Origin: Calditrichota bacterium
Lineage (GTDB): Bacteria > Electryoneota > AABM5-125-24 > Hatepunaeales > Hatepunaeaceae
DNA length: 64,000 bases
Direction of reading: 5' to 3'
Assembly: GCA_018644935.1 (NCBI GenBank)
Contig: JABGPL010000011.1
Coordinates: 1 to 64,000, forward strand
The first letter of the stretch is position 1. The number at the start of each line of letters is the position of its first letter. Position numbers and translations under genes: made by a program. The notes below the pieces were generated by a model. The model worked only from the letters and a program-made list of their open reading frames with translations, was not told the origin of the DNA and did not search any database. Below are positions 34,501-46,300 of the stretch, piece after piece.

Positions 34501-36548
34501 ATGCTATGATCGCAGGTTTCTGGCAAGATATGATTAATCTTGACCCCGAGACTCGAGGTGTTTACACATTTTATGATGATGAGTCCGATCGTTTTATCAT
34601 CGAATGGTCAAAAATGAAATTGTGGAGGGACAATACTGATCAAGATCAAAATGTGATTGAATTCCAAATTATTCTTTATGATCCAGCGGCTTTTCCAACC
34701 TCAACTGGTAACGGAGAAATTTTAGTACAGTACAAGAGCATTTATACATTTGGCGGAGATCAATGGGATAACTATTTCCATACGACTGGCTTAAAAAATC
34801 TCGATGGGTCAGACGGACTGGAGTATTGTTATTGGGATCATTATCCACGTGCAAATGCACATGTTGAAGATGAGATGGCGATTCTCTTCACCACCGACAG
34901 AATTGCAGTATTCGGTGGTATGAATGGAAGAGTTACTCTGCACGAGGATGAAGAGGAAGGAATTGAGGGTGTTACTGTGCAATCTGTGCGTACCGGTGCT
35001 CGTACAGAAACAATGGAGGATGGAAGGTATGAATTCGACCTGATTCCAGCAGGCAGAGATGAAATAGTATTTTCAAAACCAGGTTTTAATACCAATTCTG
35101 TCATAGTTGACATCAATCAAGATGAAGTATTGGTATTGAATGCTTCTCTCACACACCCTGAAATTATTGCCTCCTCTGAACCCGTTAACATCGAGGTTAT
35201 GGAAGAGGAAGTTTCATTGGTCAATTTTGAAATTCAGAACAATGGAAACGGTCCTCTGGATTATTATTTTTCAAGACGTTTCTCTGATGGTTCCCAAACT
35301 ATGTTTGCCTCTCAAGGTGAAGAGGATATTTCTTCACTGACTGAAGAAGATAGAAATATTCGGGGATGTGAATTTATCGGCGACAAAGTATACATTACGG
35401 GTGGTGGCGCGGGAAGAGACTTTGGAAATGAGTTTGTATATGTTTTTAACCATGATTTTAACAATGAATTAGTCCTTCAAAGTTCTTTCAGCCAATCCAG
35501 TGTTACCAGGAGTGGTTTCATGGATTTAGCTTTCGATGGTGAATTCTTGTACGGGGCTGAAAAGAGAAATGCAGAAGACTTTCCAGCTGTCATCGTCAAG
35601 TTTGATCTTGATGGGGAGGTACATAATACATTTTCATTGCCTTTGGAAAGAGCGGATGCTCCAACCCCGTGGGCATTAGCCTGGAATCCAATTGACGAGC
35701 AGTTGATTGTTGCAGGTGATGAGAGTGATGCATTTGTTCTTGACATAGAAGGAAACCTTGTCTCGAGGCATGAATTGAGTATACCAGGTGACGTTCTTAG
35801 AATCCGAGGAGCTGCCTGGAATCCATTGGATGAAGACAATATGCCTTTATACTTGCTCGATACGAATGTCGGAGCCAGATTACTTAAAGCCAGCCTGGAA
35901 ACCGGTGAGATTAGAGAAGTTGCTGTTCTCAGAGAGGACGAAAGGGAAATCGGTGGATTGACGATTGGTTACGATTGGGACCGTTCAATGATAAGTTTAG
36001 GGATGATCGCAGGGGGAGTTGATAATGATTCAATTGATTACCTTGAAGTATTTGAACTCGGACCAAATACTCGCTTCCTTGAAATTTCTCCTGACATGGG
36101 GCAGATAGCTGCAGGGGAAAGTGCTAATCCAGAGCTGATTTTCAACGCTCAGGATATCCTTGCTGATACATACTCGTTTGGATTGGCGATTGAGCATAAT
36201 GCAGCCGGTGAGGAAGTATTCATTGAGGTATCAGTAGTTGTTACGCCTGTAAGTGTTTCTGATCATGGAAATGGTGAAATACCACTTGAGTTTGCCTTAA
36301 ATGCATCATATCCAAATCCTTTTAATTCAACCACGAGAATCGATTTTTCTTTGGCCGAGACTGCACCAACACGATTAGCAGTTTATGATTTGACCGGTCG
36401 ATTAGTTTCGAATCTGATTCAAGAAAAATTGGAACCGGGTAAATACTCGGTTAATTTCAGCCCAGAAACAATGGCTTCCGGAATATATTTTTATAGGTTA
36501 AAATCCGGCCAGAACAGTTCAGTGAAACGAATGGTTTATCTGCGTTAA
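31509..36548 (+). CDS. Gingipain-like C25 cysteine peptidase family protein with T9SS sorting domain
   Basis: I start at the ATG at 31509 (1,679 residues), because AGGAG lies five bases upstream and a signal peptide follows (MHRKQASALLIMLLTALFI). The peptidase C25 region (about 215-575) includes DDIYLSDIAVGRF, the Cys473 nucleophile in AITCLSTP and LMGDPTTKLF. Where gingipains have GHG with the catalytic histidine, this protein reads SSRGW (Arg442), 31 residues before the cysteine, so activity is uncertain. Then come an Ig-like CARDB-type segment (about 650-780), a galactose-binding/lectin-like region (about 890-1130), a carboxypeptidase-regulatory-like domain (about 1140-1215), a propeller-like region, and the T9SS type A tail (YPNPFNSTTR, YDLTGRLVSNL, SGIYFYRLKSG). 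It is exported through the T9SS and anchored or released at the surface. Terminator at 36576. Confidence 0.9.
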   Translation: MHRKQASALLIMLLTALFITGATAKSFNERSESWLEVTDNGQSGISINIDFTTDEINQIGSIPDYSTLTQTDSGIEIPMISRLIALPPGHRAEVRVINRQSTLHKAGDTRANLTGTGISKQDLSSLRLDPPMPVIAGSVGSVRGVSVTSVSFYPYQYNEEKDEIIENISFEAEVTFVRDNNIQVTRPVRDLPGSDMSRMLDRILLNKPHRDPYSEVQADHRGRILILHQDNDDFGENEQLWVDSLANWKRQMGYSVEILAVNVNVQEGGLTGLEVRNQIVRERYINQEDPLSYLIIIGADSVQQRLWFPTVTDDVSGDHLYSVMVEDNEDDIYLSDIAVGRFHCYDFSELRGAILRSILYEREPYLDRGDEWFTSALVHAENIAVPGGGFVPSMIHLGRWEFVKLTRAGYSVDTLWVPDEDIDADDETRRLLEDGRSFVSSRGWLEACFDVTGDDPILAFVGRKNPFVLAITCLSTPTQSRFFRSATQNTINGSINAISLDNLSHSKVNNSFIGGALRSFVDFGLLNAGSILNLGKFQLWSDNRYELAGWALENVAITRLMGDPTTKLFTKVPVELTAHYTDALTLGSRGFSVYVEAAGEIVPGAWVTIWQEDRLHLVCQPGEDGWARFTFQDGDLDEGDLRITINHDNSIPYISSVEVAQAEEMVDIAGIDFEGDDIFANGENIQTSITFANSGNVDLNDVTIEVISEDPLVTFSDDSFQIDAFNSGAESDIQFDLQIHPASHGGRSVRVQIDVSSGESTWEHSFAFETSGHVLTELGLAVGNDFQPGEVAQLLPTILNSGDLATPEVTATLVCIDDDYITVTENVVRYEPIGGGREMEPEGRLEVVVDELAIPGNNVRFMLLLDAVEEDNAFVDTLFFNEIMGPLPETPDPFGPDSYGYIAFDSGDVSWEKCPEYDWVEINPSEEEDFVGEDLRLLDRWDSQDTSVTVDLPFSFRFYGEEFDAIAVNSNGWIAFGDDKSMFVDARNQQIPGIQGPDAMIAGFWQDMINLDPETRGVYTFYDDESDRFIIEWSKMKLWRDNTDQDQNVIEFQIILYDPAAFPTSTGNGEILVQYKSIYTFGGDQWDNYFHTTGLKNLDGSDGLEYCYWDHYPRANAHVEDEMAILFTTDRIAVFGGMNGRVTLHEDEEEGIEGVTVQSVRTGARTETMEDGRYEFDLIPAGRDEIVFSKPGFNTNSVIVDINQDEVLVLNASLTHPEIIASSEPVNIEVMEEEVSLVNFEIQNNGNGPLDYYFSRRFSDGSQTMFASQGEEDISSLTEEDRNIRGCEFIGDKVYITGGGAGRDFGNEFVYVFNHDFNNELVLQSSFSQSSVTRSGFMDLAFDGEFLYGAEKRNAEDFPAVIVKFDLDGEVHNTFSLPLERADAPTPWALAWNPIDEQLIVAGDESDAFVLDIEGNLVSRHELSIPGDVLRIRGAAWNPLDEDNMPLYLLDTNVGARLLKASLETGEIREVAVLREDEREIGGLTIGYDWDRSMISLGMIAGGVDNDSIDYLEVFELGPNTRFLEISPDMGQIAAGESANPELIFNAQDILADTYSFGLAIEHNAAGEEVFIEVSVVVTPVSVSDHGNGEIPLEFALNASYPNPFNSTTRIDFSLAETAPTRLAVYDLTGRLVSNLIQEKLEPGKYSVNFSPETMASGIYFYRLKSGQNSSVKRMVYLR

Positions 36549-36575
36549 CATTGGTTTTAACAATTTTCTTTGAAG

Positions 36576-36607
36576 ACCCCGGCCGTTTTCCAGCCGGGGT
36601 TTTTTTT
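36576..36607 (+). terminator. Rho-independent terminator after the C25 peptidase gene
   Basis: ACCCCGGC pairs with GCCGGGGT around a nine-base loop, followed by eight T residues (36600-36607). Confidence 0.95.
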
Positions 36608-37126
36608 ATGCTTTTCTGATGATCTATAAAAAGTATATGCAAAAGATGTGGTTTGTATATTTGTAATATATTGTTAATAAAATAAATAACTACTAATAAA
36701 ACTTGTAGAAACCAGTGTAACTATTTGTATGTTGATTGATACTGGAAATGGAGCCGATATCAGAATTGTTATCAATAAAATATGTTTACACGTAATTATT
36801 TTACAATTAAAGCTTTAGAAGTAAATGATGCATATCTGAATCGAATTGATAAAATTCAGTTGTGCTACAATATCAATTGCTATATTACATTTAGGGTTCA
36901 GAATAGACAAAATCTGTTTAGTACTTTGAAAAAAAATGAATTATTTTGATAAATTTTGACATGGTTACTTTTATAGATCACAATAATGTCTTACTTTGCA
37001 AAATCCGTATAAGGAGTAGACTATCCTTGACGACAATTTCTAAACGCGAACAAAACTACAGATTGGGAAAAATGACTGATTTCGTTGGAATAATCATAAC
37101 TTTTAGTATTAGTGTCTTTTTCTTGG
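36608..37126. other. AT-rich intergenic region upstream of the giant gene
   Basis: About 520 bases of AT-rich sequence without a convincing gene. The giant gene's own frame is open back to 36961, but ATGs at 36961, 37072 and 37294 lack the signal peptide and ribosome site seen at 37345. Confidence 0.6.
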
Positions 37127-37155
37127 TTGTTTTTTCAGCACAGCGTTTATATATT
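37127..37155 (+). promoter_or_regulatory. Candidate promoter of the giant adhesin-like gene
   Basis: TTGTTT (37127-37132) and TATATT (37150-37155) are separated by 17 bp. A start near 37162 would place the structured leader right at the 5' end of the mRNA, with an untranslated region of about 180 nt. Confidence 0.4.
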
Positions 37156-37171
37156 AAATTGCTCGATTTTC

Positions 37172-37258
37172 TGCGGGCAGGAGTGACAATGCTCTGCCAT
37201 CTAAAAACTTTACCATACCTCCCCGCAAATTGCCGGTCTGTAAGCCATAGGCTGACAG
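37172..37258 (+). promoter_or_regulatory. Structured 5' leader, candidate cis-regulatory RNA
   Basis: Two helical elements are visible between the candidate promoter and the start codon. In the first, TGCGG (37172-37176) pairs with CCGCA (37223-37227), enclosing GCAG/CTGC (37177-37180/37194-37197). The second is the hairpin CTGT-A-AGCC-ATA-GGCT-G-ACAG (37238-37258). The segment GCAAATTGCCGGTCTG followed by a stem ending TGACAG loosely recalls the 3' half of class-I cyclic-di-GMP aptamers, but the expected 5' half is not found. I therefore do not assign a class. Confidence 0.35.
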
Positions 37259-37344
37259 TTTTAAGTTTAAATACCGTTGATTTACATCAATTTATGGTAC
37301 CTTTTGTAGATAACTCTTTCAACAAAACTAAGAAGGTGTGCCAA

Positions 37345-40300
37345 ATGGAACGTTCCGCGATCGTTTCCGTTGTGCTAATGTTTGCGCTGCTTTTAGCAGC
37401 CGGACCAGTTTTTGCTCAACATTTTGTTTTAGACCCGACCAATGGGGATACACATACACTTTTTGTGGCCTCAGCCACAATTGCAGGTGATGACCTCATA
37501 GAGAATGATGAAATTGGAGTATTCACCACCGCAGGGACCGTAAGAGGTCTGGCAGTGGTTGAAGAGAATGGGGCTATCCCCGAAATCACTGTTTTTGGTC
37601 AGGGTGACGAAGATGGTGGTTTTACCGATGGTGAAATCATGGCATTCAAGATCTGGGATGCCTCAGCCGAAGAAGAGATGACGGCATTTGTTTCCGGAGG
37701 TGCGATTATTACCTTTACCGCAAATGATGCTGACGCTATCTCTTTGGAAGTTCTTGATCAGCACTTTCAATATCAAACCACCGATGCAGAACACTTTCTG
37801 ATTGTCTCTTTGGCTGATATTGATGGAACTTCAATTGCTATCGGCGACGAGATCGGTGTATTTACACCTGATAACGTTTGCGCAGGTGGTTACGTCATCA
37901 CAGAATTAGATGGTGGCGATTTATTCCCTGCTGGTTTTAGCGCTTATGGTGGTCCAACGGGATTCTCGGTCGGTGAAGCACTTTCGTTCAGATTATATGA
38001 TTCGAGCGAGGATACAGAGCATAATGCCAACGCGGACTGGGCGAGCTTCGATGCTCAGACCTTCCTGCCGGATAGAGTATCACCTATTTCTCGACTGTTT
38101 GCTTATACAAACCCAATACCAGCAATTCGGTTTTCAAATGCTTCTCTTGACTTTGGGGATGTCTACTTGCTTGATGGTGAAAGTTCCAGCATCAACTTGA
38201 CAATCCTGAACAATGGGTTTGACGATTTGACGGTGAACTCTATTTCGAGCAATAATAATGCATTTACATTCGACTTTGATGACAATGCATTTGTCCTCGC
38301 ACCGGGTGCGAGACGGGTATTTAACATTACCTTCGTTCCCCCCGAGGCTGGAAATATCGAAGGTGTGTTAACAATCGATAGTGATGATCCAAATGATGAA
38401 GAAGTTACTATCAACATGGAAGGTGTTGGTGTCGTGGCTGAACCTGCAACTCTTGAACTTGAGTCTGATTCAAATGATTTTGGGAGTTTGAATGTTGGCA
38501 GCGAGTCAACCTGGAACATGCACATAACCAACACTGGATATTACAATTTGATTGTTAACAGCATCGTTTCCAACGAAGATGCCTACGAAACAAATTTTGG
38601 TGGTGAACCCCAGGTTATTGCTGGAGGTGCTAGTTTGGACGTTACTGTAACGTTTGCACCTACTCTTCGCGGACAGCAACCTGCTACATTGACCATAACG
38701 AGTAATCATGGTGGAAATTTAGGTGTTGAAACGGTGGTTAACGTAACTGGTTATGGTAATGCGCCAGATATTGCACTGGATTCTGCAGCCGTCCGATTTG
38801 GTGGTGTAATCATTGATGAAGAAGGAACTGCCGTAGTTACAATCACCAACGTTGGTGAACTGAATCTGACAATTCAAGACGTTACAATACCTGGTGATAT
38901 ATTCAGCTCAGATTGGGCTGGTCAACTGGTACTTGCTCAGAACGCGGAAGTCGAGGTGACATTAACATTTGCTCCGACTGCTGAACAAGATTATCAAGAA
39001 ACCATGACGATTACATCAAACGATCCGGGTAACGGTTCGCTCGAGATTCCATTAACAGGTACCGGTGATCCTTATCCACCAGCCGATCTTTCAATTGCTG
39101 TTGGTGACCAGAACCACAATTTCGGTGAAACGACCGTTAATTCTGATGCAGAATGGGTTTTCCCAATTACAAATAATGGTTATCTTGACCTGGTAATCAG
39201 CAATATAACTTCTGATGAAAACACATTCACTACCGATTTTCCTGGTGGAGATGGATGGACAATTGCAAGAGGCCAATCTCAGAATGTGACAGTGACTTTT
39301 GCGCCAACTGAAGTTGGAGATCGGAACGGCACATTAACAATTACTTCAAACGATCAGGGACAAGATGGATCGACTGATGAAGTGACAGTTGCTGGTACTG
39401 GTGTTGCCGAACAATTACCTCAGATTTCTACAAATCCGAATAATGTTGCATTCCCGGATAAAATTATTGGGGAGAGTACGACCGAGATTGTCACAATCTC
39501 AAATATTGGTCAATTAGAATTGACCGTCTCAAACGTTGCAATCGTGAATGACGCCGGCGGCGTTTTTGGCGTTTTGTACGAAGGTAATGCCTGGGACGGA
39601 AATGTAGTGATTCAACCCGCTGCATCTATTCAGGTTTCAGTATCTTTCTCGCCTGATGCAGTTCAAGATTTCACAGGTGATCTGAGAATAACTTCTGATG
39701 ACAGGGATGATGGAACTATTGATGTCGAACTAACGGGTACCGGTCTTGTACAGCCTCCCCCAGACATTTTCGTAGCCCAGGGAGATTTATCCCATAACTA
39801 TGGAAATGTACTATTCGGAACACAGACAACATGGCAGTTTGATATTACGAACAATGGTTATCTTGATCTTGTTGTTGACAGCATTTTAACAAGTCTCGGA
39901 GTGTACACAACAAATCTATCGGAAGATGGTGTAACCCTAGCGGGAGGTGAGTCCACAACAATCACTGCTACATTTGCACCTGTCGCGGGTGTGGAATATA
40001 ATGGTACTCTCACAATATATTCAAACGATGACAATGATAATGAGAGTCCAATTCGCATCACAGTAACTGGTGTCGGTCTTGCGCCGAGAATCACAGTTGC
40101 CCCTGAAAATGTCGCATTTGGTGATGTTGTTGCAGGAAATTCCGAAACAAGTAGCATTCGGATAAGCAACCCAGGTAGTTCTGCCTTAACAGTCACTGAA
40201 ATTCAGTTTAACAATAATGTCTTCAGTGGTGATCTTGGTGGTCAGCAGGTTATTGCCGTTGGTCAATTTATTGACCTCGAATTGACCTTTACCCCGACTG

Positions 40301-43300
40301 ATATTGATGATTTTGAAGGAATACTTACAGTAATTTCAGATGCAGAAAACGACCAGAGCCTCGATATTCCATTGACAGGTGCTGGTGTATCTGCCTTCCA
40401 GTTTACACAAACAGGTGAATCCACAACATTAATCATTAATTCAGGACTTATAAACAATGAAGCAATGATTGAGGGTGATGAAGTTGGTGTGTTCACCCCA
40501 GATGGAGTTTGCGCTGGTGGATCAGTTCTCGGTGCAAATGGTTTTGATTCACCTATTGGTTTCAGTGCCTGGGGAGATGATCTGGGAACTCAAGATGTTG
40601 TTGAGGGATTCACTCGTAACGAAGCTTTCGCTTTCAGGTTATGGGATCGCTCTACCGGTACAGAATATGTTGCGTATGAAAACTGGTCACCCGAGGTTGT
40701 GCCAGTCTGGACAGCAAATGGTGGACCATATGTGATTCTTGAATTATTGGGTTATGACGATCCTCCACCAATTACCAGATTATCAGACAGTAATCTTAAT
40801 TTTGGTGATGTATATCTGTTTGATGGTGAGAGTTCAGCACGTGACCTGACCATCAGGAACATTGGTGGTGCCAATTTAACAATCCAATCGGTTGTTAGTG
40901 ATAACGACGCATTTAGTTTGGACTTCCCCAACCAGATAATTCTTCAACCTGATGCATCAACGACAGTTACAATTACATTTGTGCCTCCGGAACTCGGTGA
41001 TATATCAGGAGTTGTGACGGTTACAAGCAATGATCCCCGTAATGGTGAGATGACAGTCAATATGGCTGGTGTAGGTGTTGAAGCTCCAGCACCGGATATT
41101 GGTGTCAATGAGGAATCGCATGCATTTGGCACAATAGAAGTAGGAAGTCCTTTAACGTGGACACTTGTAGTCACCAATAATGGTTATGAGGCTCTTGTGA
41201 TTGATGATGTTCAATCTGGAAATGCGGCATATACCACTGATTTTGCTGGTGATCAGGTAACTTTGGCTCGTCTTGAAACTATGGATGTAGTTGTAACATT
41301 TGATCCGGCAACTGCAGGTGACTTTAATACAAATCTTACAATTACAAGTAATAACGGTGGTAATGCAAATAGTGAGTACAATGTAGCATTATCTGGTGCT
41401 GCAATCGCTCCTGACATTGCAGTAACTCCCTCACCTGTTGTTTTTGATGACACTATATTCGGAGAAGAGGATACAGCAACACTGACAATCAGTAATGATG
41501 GAGCAGTAGATCTGGTTATTTCTTCGATTACCATTCCCGATGGCGTCTTTTCATCAGATTGGGCAGATCAGCAGACTGTTGTTCCCGGCGAGGAGTATGT
41601 TCTTAACTTGACATTTGCTCCGATTGCAGCCCAAGATTATGAGGTTGTAGCAACAATTGCTTCAAATGACCCCGTTGATGGAAACTTGAACGTTACTCTA
41701 CAAGGTACAGGTTTGCCTCAACCAGCTCCGAATTTGGTGATTGCAGATGAGGATCTGACTCACAACTTCGGTGAAGTATTTGTTGGTAATGGTAGAACAT
41801 GGCAATTCACAATAACCAATGATGGTTATCAGGACTTGGTTATCAGCGATATCGAATCCAACAATAATGTATTTATAACTAACCACCCTGGTGGTGATGG
41901 TTGGACAATAGCAGGTGGTGGGGCACAAGTTGTCACCGCAACATTTACACCAGCAGCAGAGCAGGCCTACAACGGGACTCTTACCGTAGTTTCCAATGAT
42001 GATGGGAACGCCAACACAAGGACAAATATTACGGTTGAAGGTTCTGGTACCTTTGAGGAACTGCCTGAAATAGATTTCAGCACATTGAACGTTGCCTTTG
42101 GCGACGTGATTTTTGGTGAAGCTGGAAATTCTTCTGTTGTGGTCACAAACGTTGGTGATGCTGATTTAAGTGTTCAAGGTGCTGTTCTTGTCAACAATGA
42201 TGATGACAACGTCTTTGAAATGAGTTGGGATGGGGCAGAAGTTTTAGTACCTAATGCTTCTTTGACAATTGACCTGACTTTTACTCCCAACGCAGTTGCA
42301 GCATTTGATGCCATACTCAGGATAACTTCAGATGACGCTGATGAAGCATCAGTTGATATAAACATCACCGGTACCGGTGTTGTTCAGCCTCCTCCTGAAA
42401 TTACTGTTGCTGAGGATGATCAGACTCACAACTTTGGAAATGTTATAGTAGGTCAGGATGTAGCGTGGCAGTTCAATATAACAAATACTGGTTATCAGGA
42501 TCTTGTTGTTGACAGTATTTTGGCGAGCAACGGTGTATTCACAACCAACCTTTCCGAAGATGGCGTGACTATCACGCGAGGTCAATCCACAGCAATTACC
42601 GCCACATTCACACCAATCGCGGGTGTAGAATATAATGGCACTCTCTCAATTTATTCAAATGACGATGAAGATGAGCAAAGCCCTGTAGTTATTACTGTCA
42701 CAGGTGTTGGTCTTACACCAAATATTGTCGTAGCTCCGGAAAATGTCTCTTTTGGTGATGTTGCCGCAGGCGCGACAGAGACAAGTACCCTTCGGATATC
42801 AAACACTGGCGGTGCTGCATTGACTGTGACAGAACTCCAATTTAATAATGCTTTCTTTGGTGGAGATCTTGGTGGTCAGCAGGTTATTGCAGCTGGTGCA
42901 TTTTTAGATGTCGACCTGACATTCACTCCTAATGATATAGATGATTTCGAAGGAGTTCTGACAATAATCTCAGACGCGGAAAATGATGGGGATCTTACTG
43001 TTAATCTAACAGGTTCAGGTGTAACAGCTTTTCAGTTTACACAGACTGGTGATAATGTTCCGATCATTGTAAATGCAGCCTTTATTAATAATCAGGCAAT
43101 GGTTGAAGGTGATGAGATTGGTACATTTACCACCGGTGGTGTGTGTGCAGGTAGTGCCATTATCGGAGTTGGTGGTTTTAACCAGGCTTTGGGTTTCGCC
43201 GCCTGGGCAGATGATGATAATACCGGGAACGTCGTTGAAGGTTTTGTGGAAGACGAGGCGTTTGAATTCAGGTTATGGGATCGCGCCACTGGAACGGAGT

Positions 43301-46300
43301 ATATTGCATTTGAAAACTGGGATTCCGAGGAAATACCTGTATGGGTTAGTGGAGGCGGACCATTTATTCTTGACGAATTGCTTGGTTATGATGTTTCTCC
43401 GCCAATTATCAGGCTTTCCGATGCGAGCTTTAATTTTGGTAATGTCTTTGTATTTGCCGGGGAGAATTCAACACGAGATTTAACCATTACCAATATTGGT
43501 GGTGAAGATCTGACTGTTCAAAGTGTAGTGTCCGATAACGACGCTTTCTCACTTGATTTCCCAGAACAAATTGTTTTACAGCCTGAGGCATCAACAACAG
43601 TTACGGTAACATTCGTACCTCCTGATGTAAATGACTTTGCTGGAGTTATTACTGTCACTAGCGATGATCCAAGGAATGGTGAAGCAACCGTTAATATGGC
43701 GGGTGTTGGTTTAGAAGCCCCAGCACCGGACCTCGTTGTTAACGATGATGTTCATGCTTTTGGTACAATTGAGGTTGGAAGTCCGGTAACTTGGACGTTG
43801 GAAATTACCAATAATGGATATGTAGCACTTGTTATTGATGATATCCAATCTGGAAATGCTGCTTATACTACAGACTTTGCAGGTGATCCGGTTACACTTG
43901 CTCGTCTTGAAACTCTTGATGTTGTGGTTACTTTTGATCCAGAAACCGCAGGTCAATACATTTCGAGCATAACAATCACCAGTAACGATAATGGTGTTGC
44001 TAATAGTGAACTTGCAATCGGTCTGTTGGGTTCTGCTATTGCAGCTGATATTGCTGTTGCTCCTTCACCTGTCGTTTTTGATGATGTGATTATTAGTGAA
44101 GAAGGAGCTGCAACTCTCACAATCAGTAATGAAGGGGATGTTGATCTCGTCATTTCATCAATTACTATTCCCGGTGATATTTTTTCCTCTGATTGGAACG
44201 CTGAACAAACAGTCGCTCCGGATGAGCAGTACGTCCTCAATTTAACCTTCTCTCCAATAGCTGCTCAAGATTATGAGGTTGAAGCGACAATCGTATCCAA
44301 CGATCCCGTTGATGGTAACTTGAACGTAACTCTTCAAGGTACCGGTTTGCCACAGCCGCCTCCGAATATGGTAATCGCAAATGATGACCTTTCCCATGCA
44401 TTTGGCGAGGTTTTTGTTGACAATAACAGAGCCTGGCAGTTCACGATAACTAACGATGGTTATCAGGATTTGGTCATAAGTGATATTGAGTCAAGCGATG
44501 ATGTGTTCACAACCAATTTCCCAGGTGGTGATGGTTGGACAATTGCCGGTAGTGGTGGGACCCAAGTTGTTACCGCAACATTTACTCCATCAGCAGCAGA
44601 AGCCTACAATGGCACTTTGACCATAGTTTCTAATGATGATGGCAATGCAGACACCCGGACTCCGATTACAGTTACTGGTTCAGGTACATTTGAGCAACTT
44701 CCCGAAATAGAATTAAGTTCACTGAACGTGGCATTTGGTAATATTATAGTAGGTGAAGCCGGTGCAACGTCAGTTCAGGTGACCAATGTTGGTGATTCAG
44801 ATCTGAGCGTTCAGGGTGCTGTTCTTGTTAACAATGATGATGACAATGTCTTTGGCATGAGCTGGGATGGTGCTGCTGTTTTAGAAGCCAATGCTTCCTT
44901 AACAATAGACCTGACATTCACACCTAATGCTGTTCAAGCATTCGATGCAATCCTGCGGATTACTTCAGATGATGCTGACGAAGGAACTGTTGATGTAAAT
45001 CTAACAGGTACTGGTCTCACACCTCCGCCAGCTAATATCGTTGTAGCTGAGGGAGACTTGACTCATGCATTTGGTGAAGTCGCATTAGGAGCCGAGGGAA
45101 CGTGGGAATTGCAGATCAGTAATGATGGATACCTCGATTTGGAAATCGATGAAATCTTATCCAGTCATGCGGTCTTCACAACTAATTTCCCACAGGAGGG
45201 AGCGACAATTGCAGGCGGTGCTTCTGCCACATATACAGTGACATTTGCTCCAACTGCTATTGCAGATTATACAGAGACTCTGACAATAAACTCAAACGAT
45301 GATCAATTGGTCATCAATGTTACTGGTTCTGGTATCGGTCCTGAGATTGCAACGGATCCCGGTTCAATTGCCTTTGGTGAAGTTCGATTAGGTAATTCGG
45401 GAACAGAGACTTTGCAGATTCAAAACACCGGTGGTGCAGTGCTAACTGTAACCGAAGTTCAATTTGACAATGGTGTGTTTACATCAAACTTTGATGCTGA
45501 ACAAACTATCGATCCGGACCAGTCGATATCCATTGAGGTTAGCTTTGCACCTGATAATATTAGCGATTTCAACGGTGTGATGACAATTGTATCGGATGCG
45601 GAAAACGATCAAAGTCTAGATGTGAACTTAACCGGTACAGGTATTGCCCACTTTGAGTATGAACTTACAGAACAAAGTCATAACATCATCGTTGTGGAGG
45701 CTACAATTGACGATGAACAACTGGCTGCAGGCGATGAAGTTGCTGTCTTTACCCCGGGTGGAATATGTGCTGGTTCAGGATCATTCGTTGGGCCGGGAGA
45801 ATCAATAGGTTTAGCTGCATGGGGTGATGATTTAGGAACTGAACCGATTGAAGGTTTTGCCAATGGTGAAGTGATATATTTCAAAATCTGGGATAACAGT
45901 GCACAAGCTGAGTATGATGCATTTGCCGATTGGACAGATGGATTTTCTACCCCCAACTGGGTGAATAACGGTCTCGGTCAGATAGATTTACTCTCAGCGA
46001 ACTCACAACCGACTCCTTTACTCGAATTATCTGCTGCCGAATTAGCTTTTGGAGATGTATTTGTATTTGCAGGTGAAAGCTCAACTCAGGAATTGACGAT
46101 ATCGAACGTTGGTAATGCTGACTTAACGGTTTCAAACATTGTTAGTGACAATGACGCGTTCACAACTGATTATGATCAGGATATAGTCATTGCTCCTCGA
46201 GAAAGTGCGGTTGTTACAATTACCTTTATTCCTCCAAATACAGGTGAGATTGCTGGTACTTTGACAATAACCAGCGATGATGCAAATAATGCAGAAACAA

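Noticed and set aside
36961-37344. Longer N-terminus for the giant protein
   Set aside because: The frame is open to 36961, but only the ATG at 37345 combines a Shine-Dalgarno sequence with a signal peptide, and the upstream part holds the promoter-like and structured elements.
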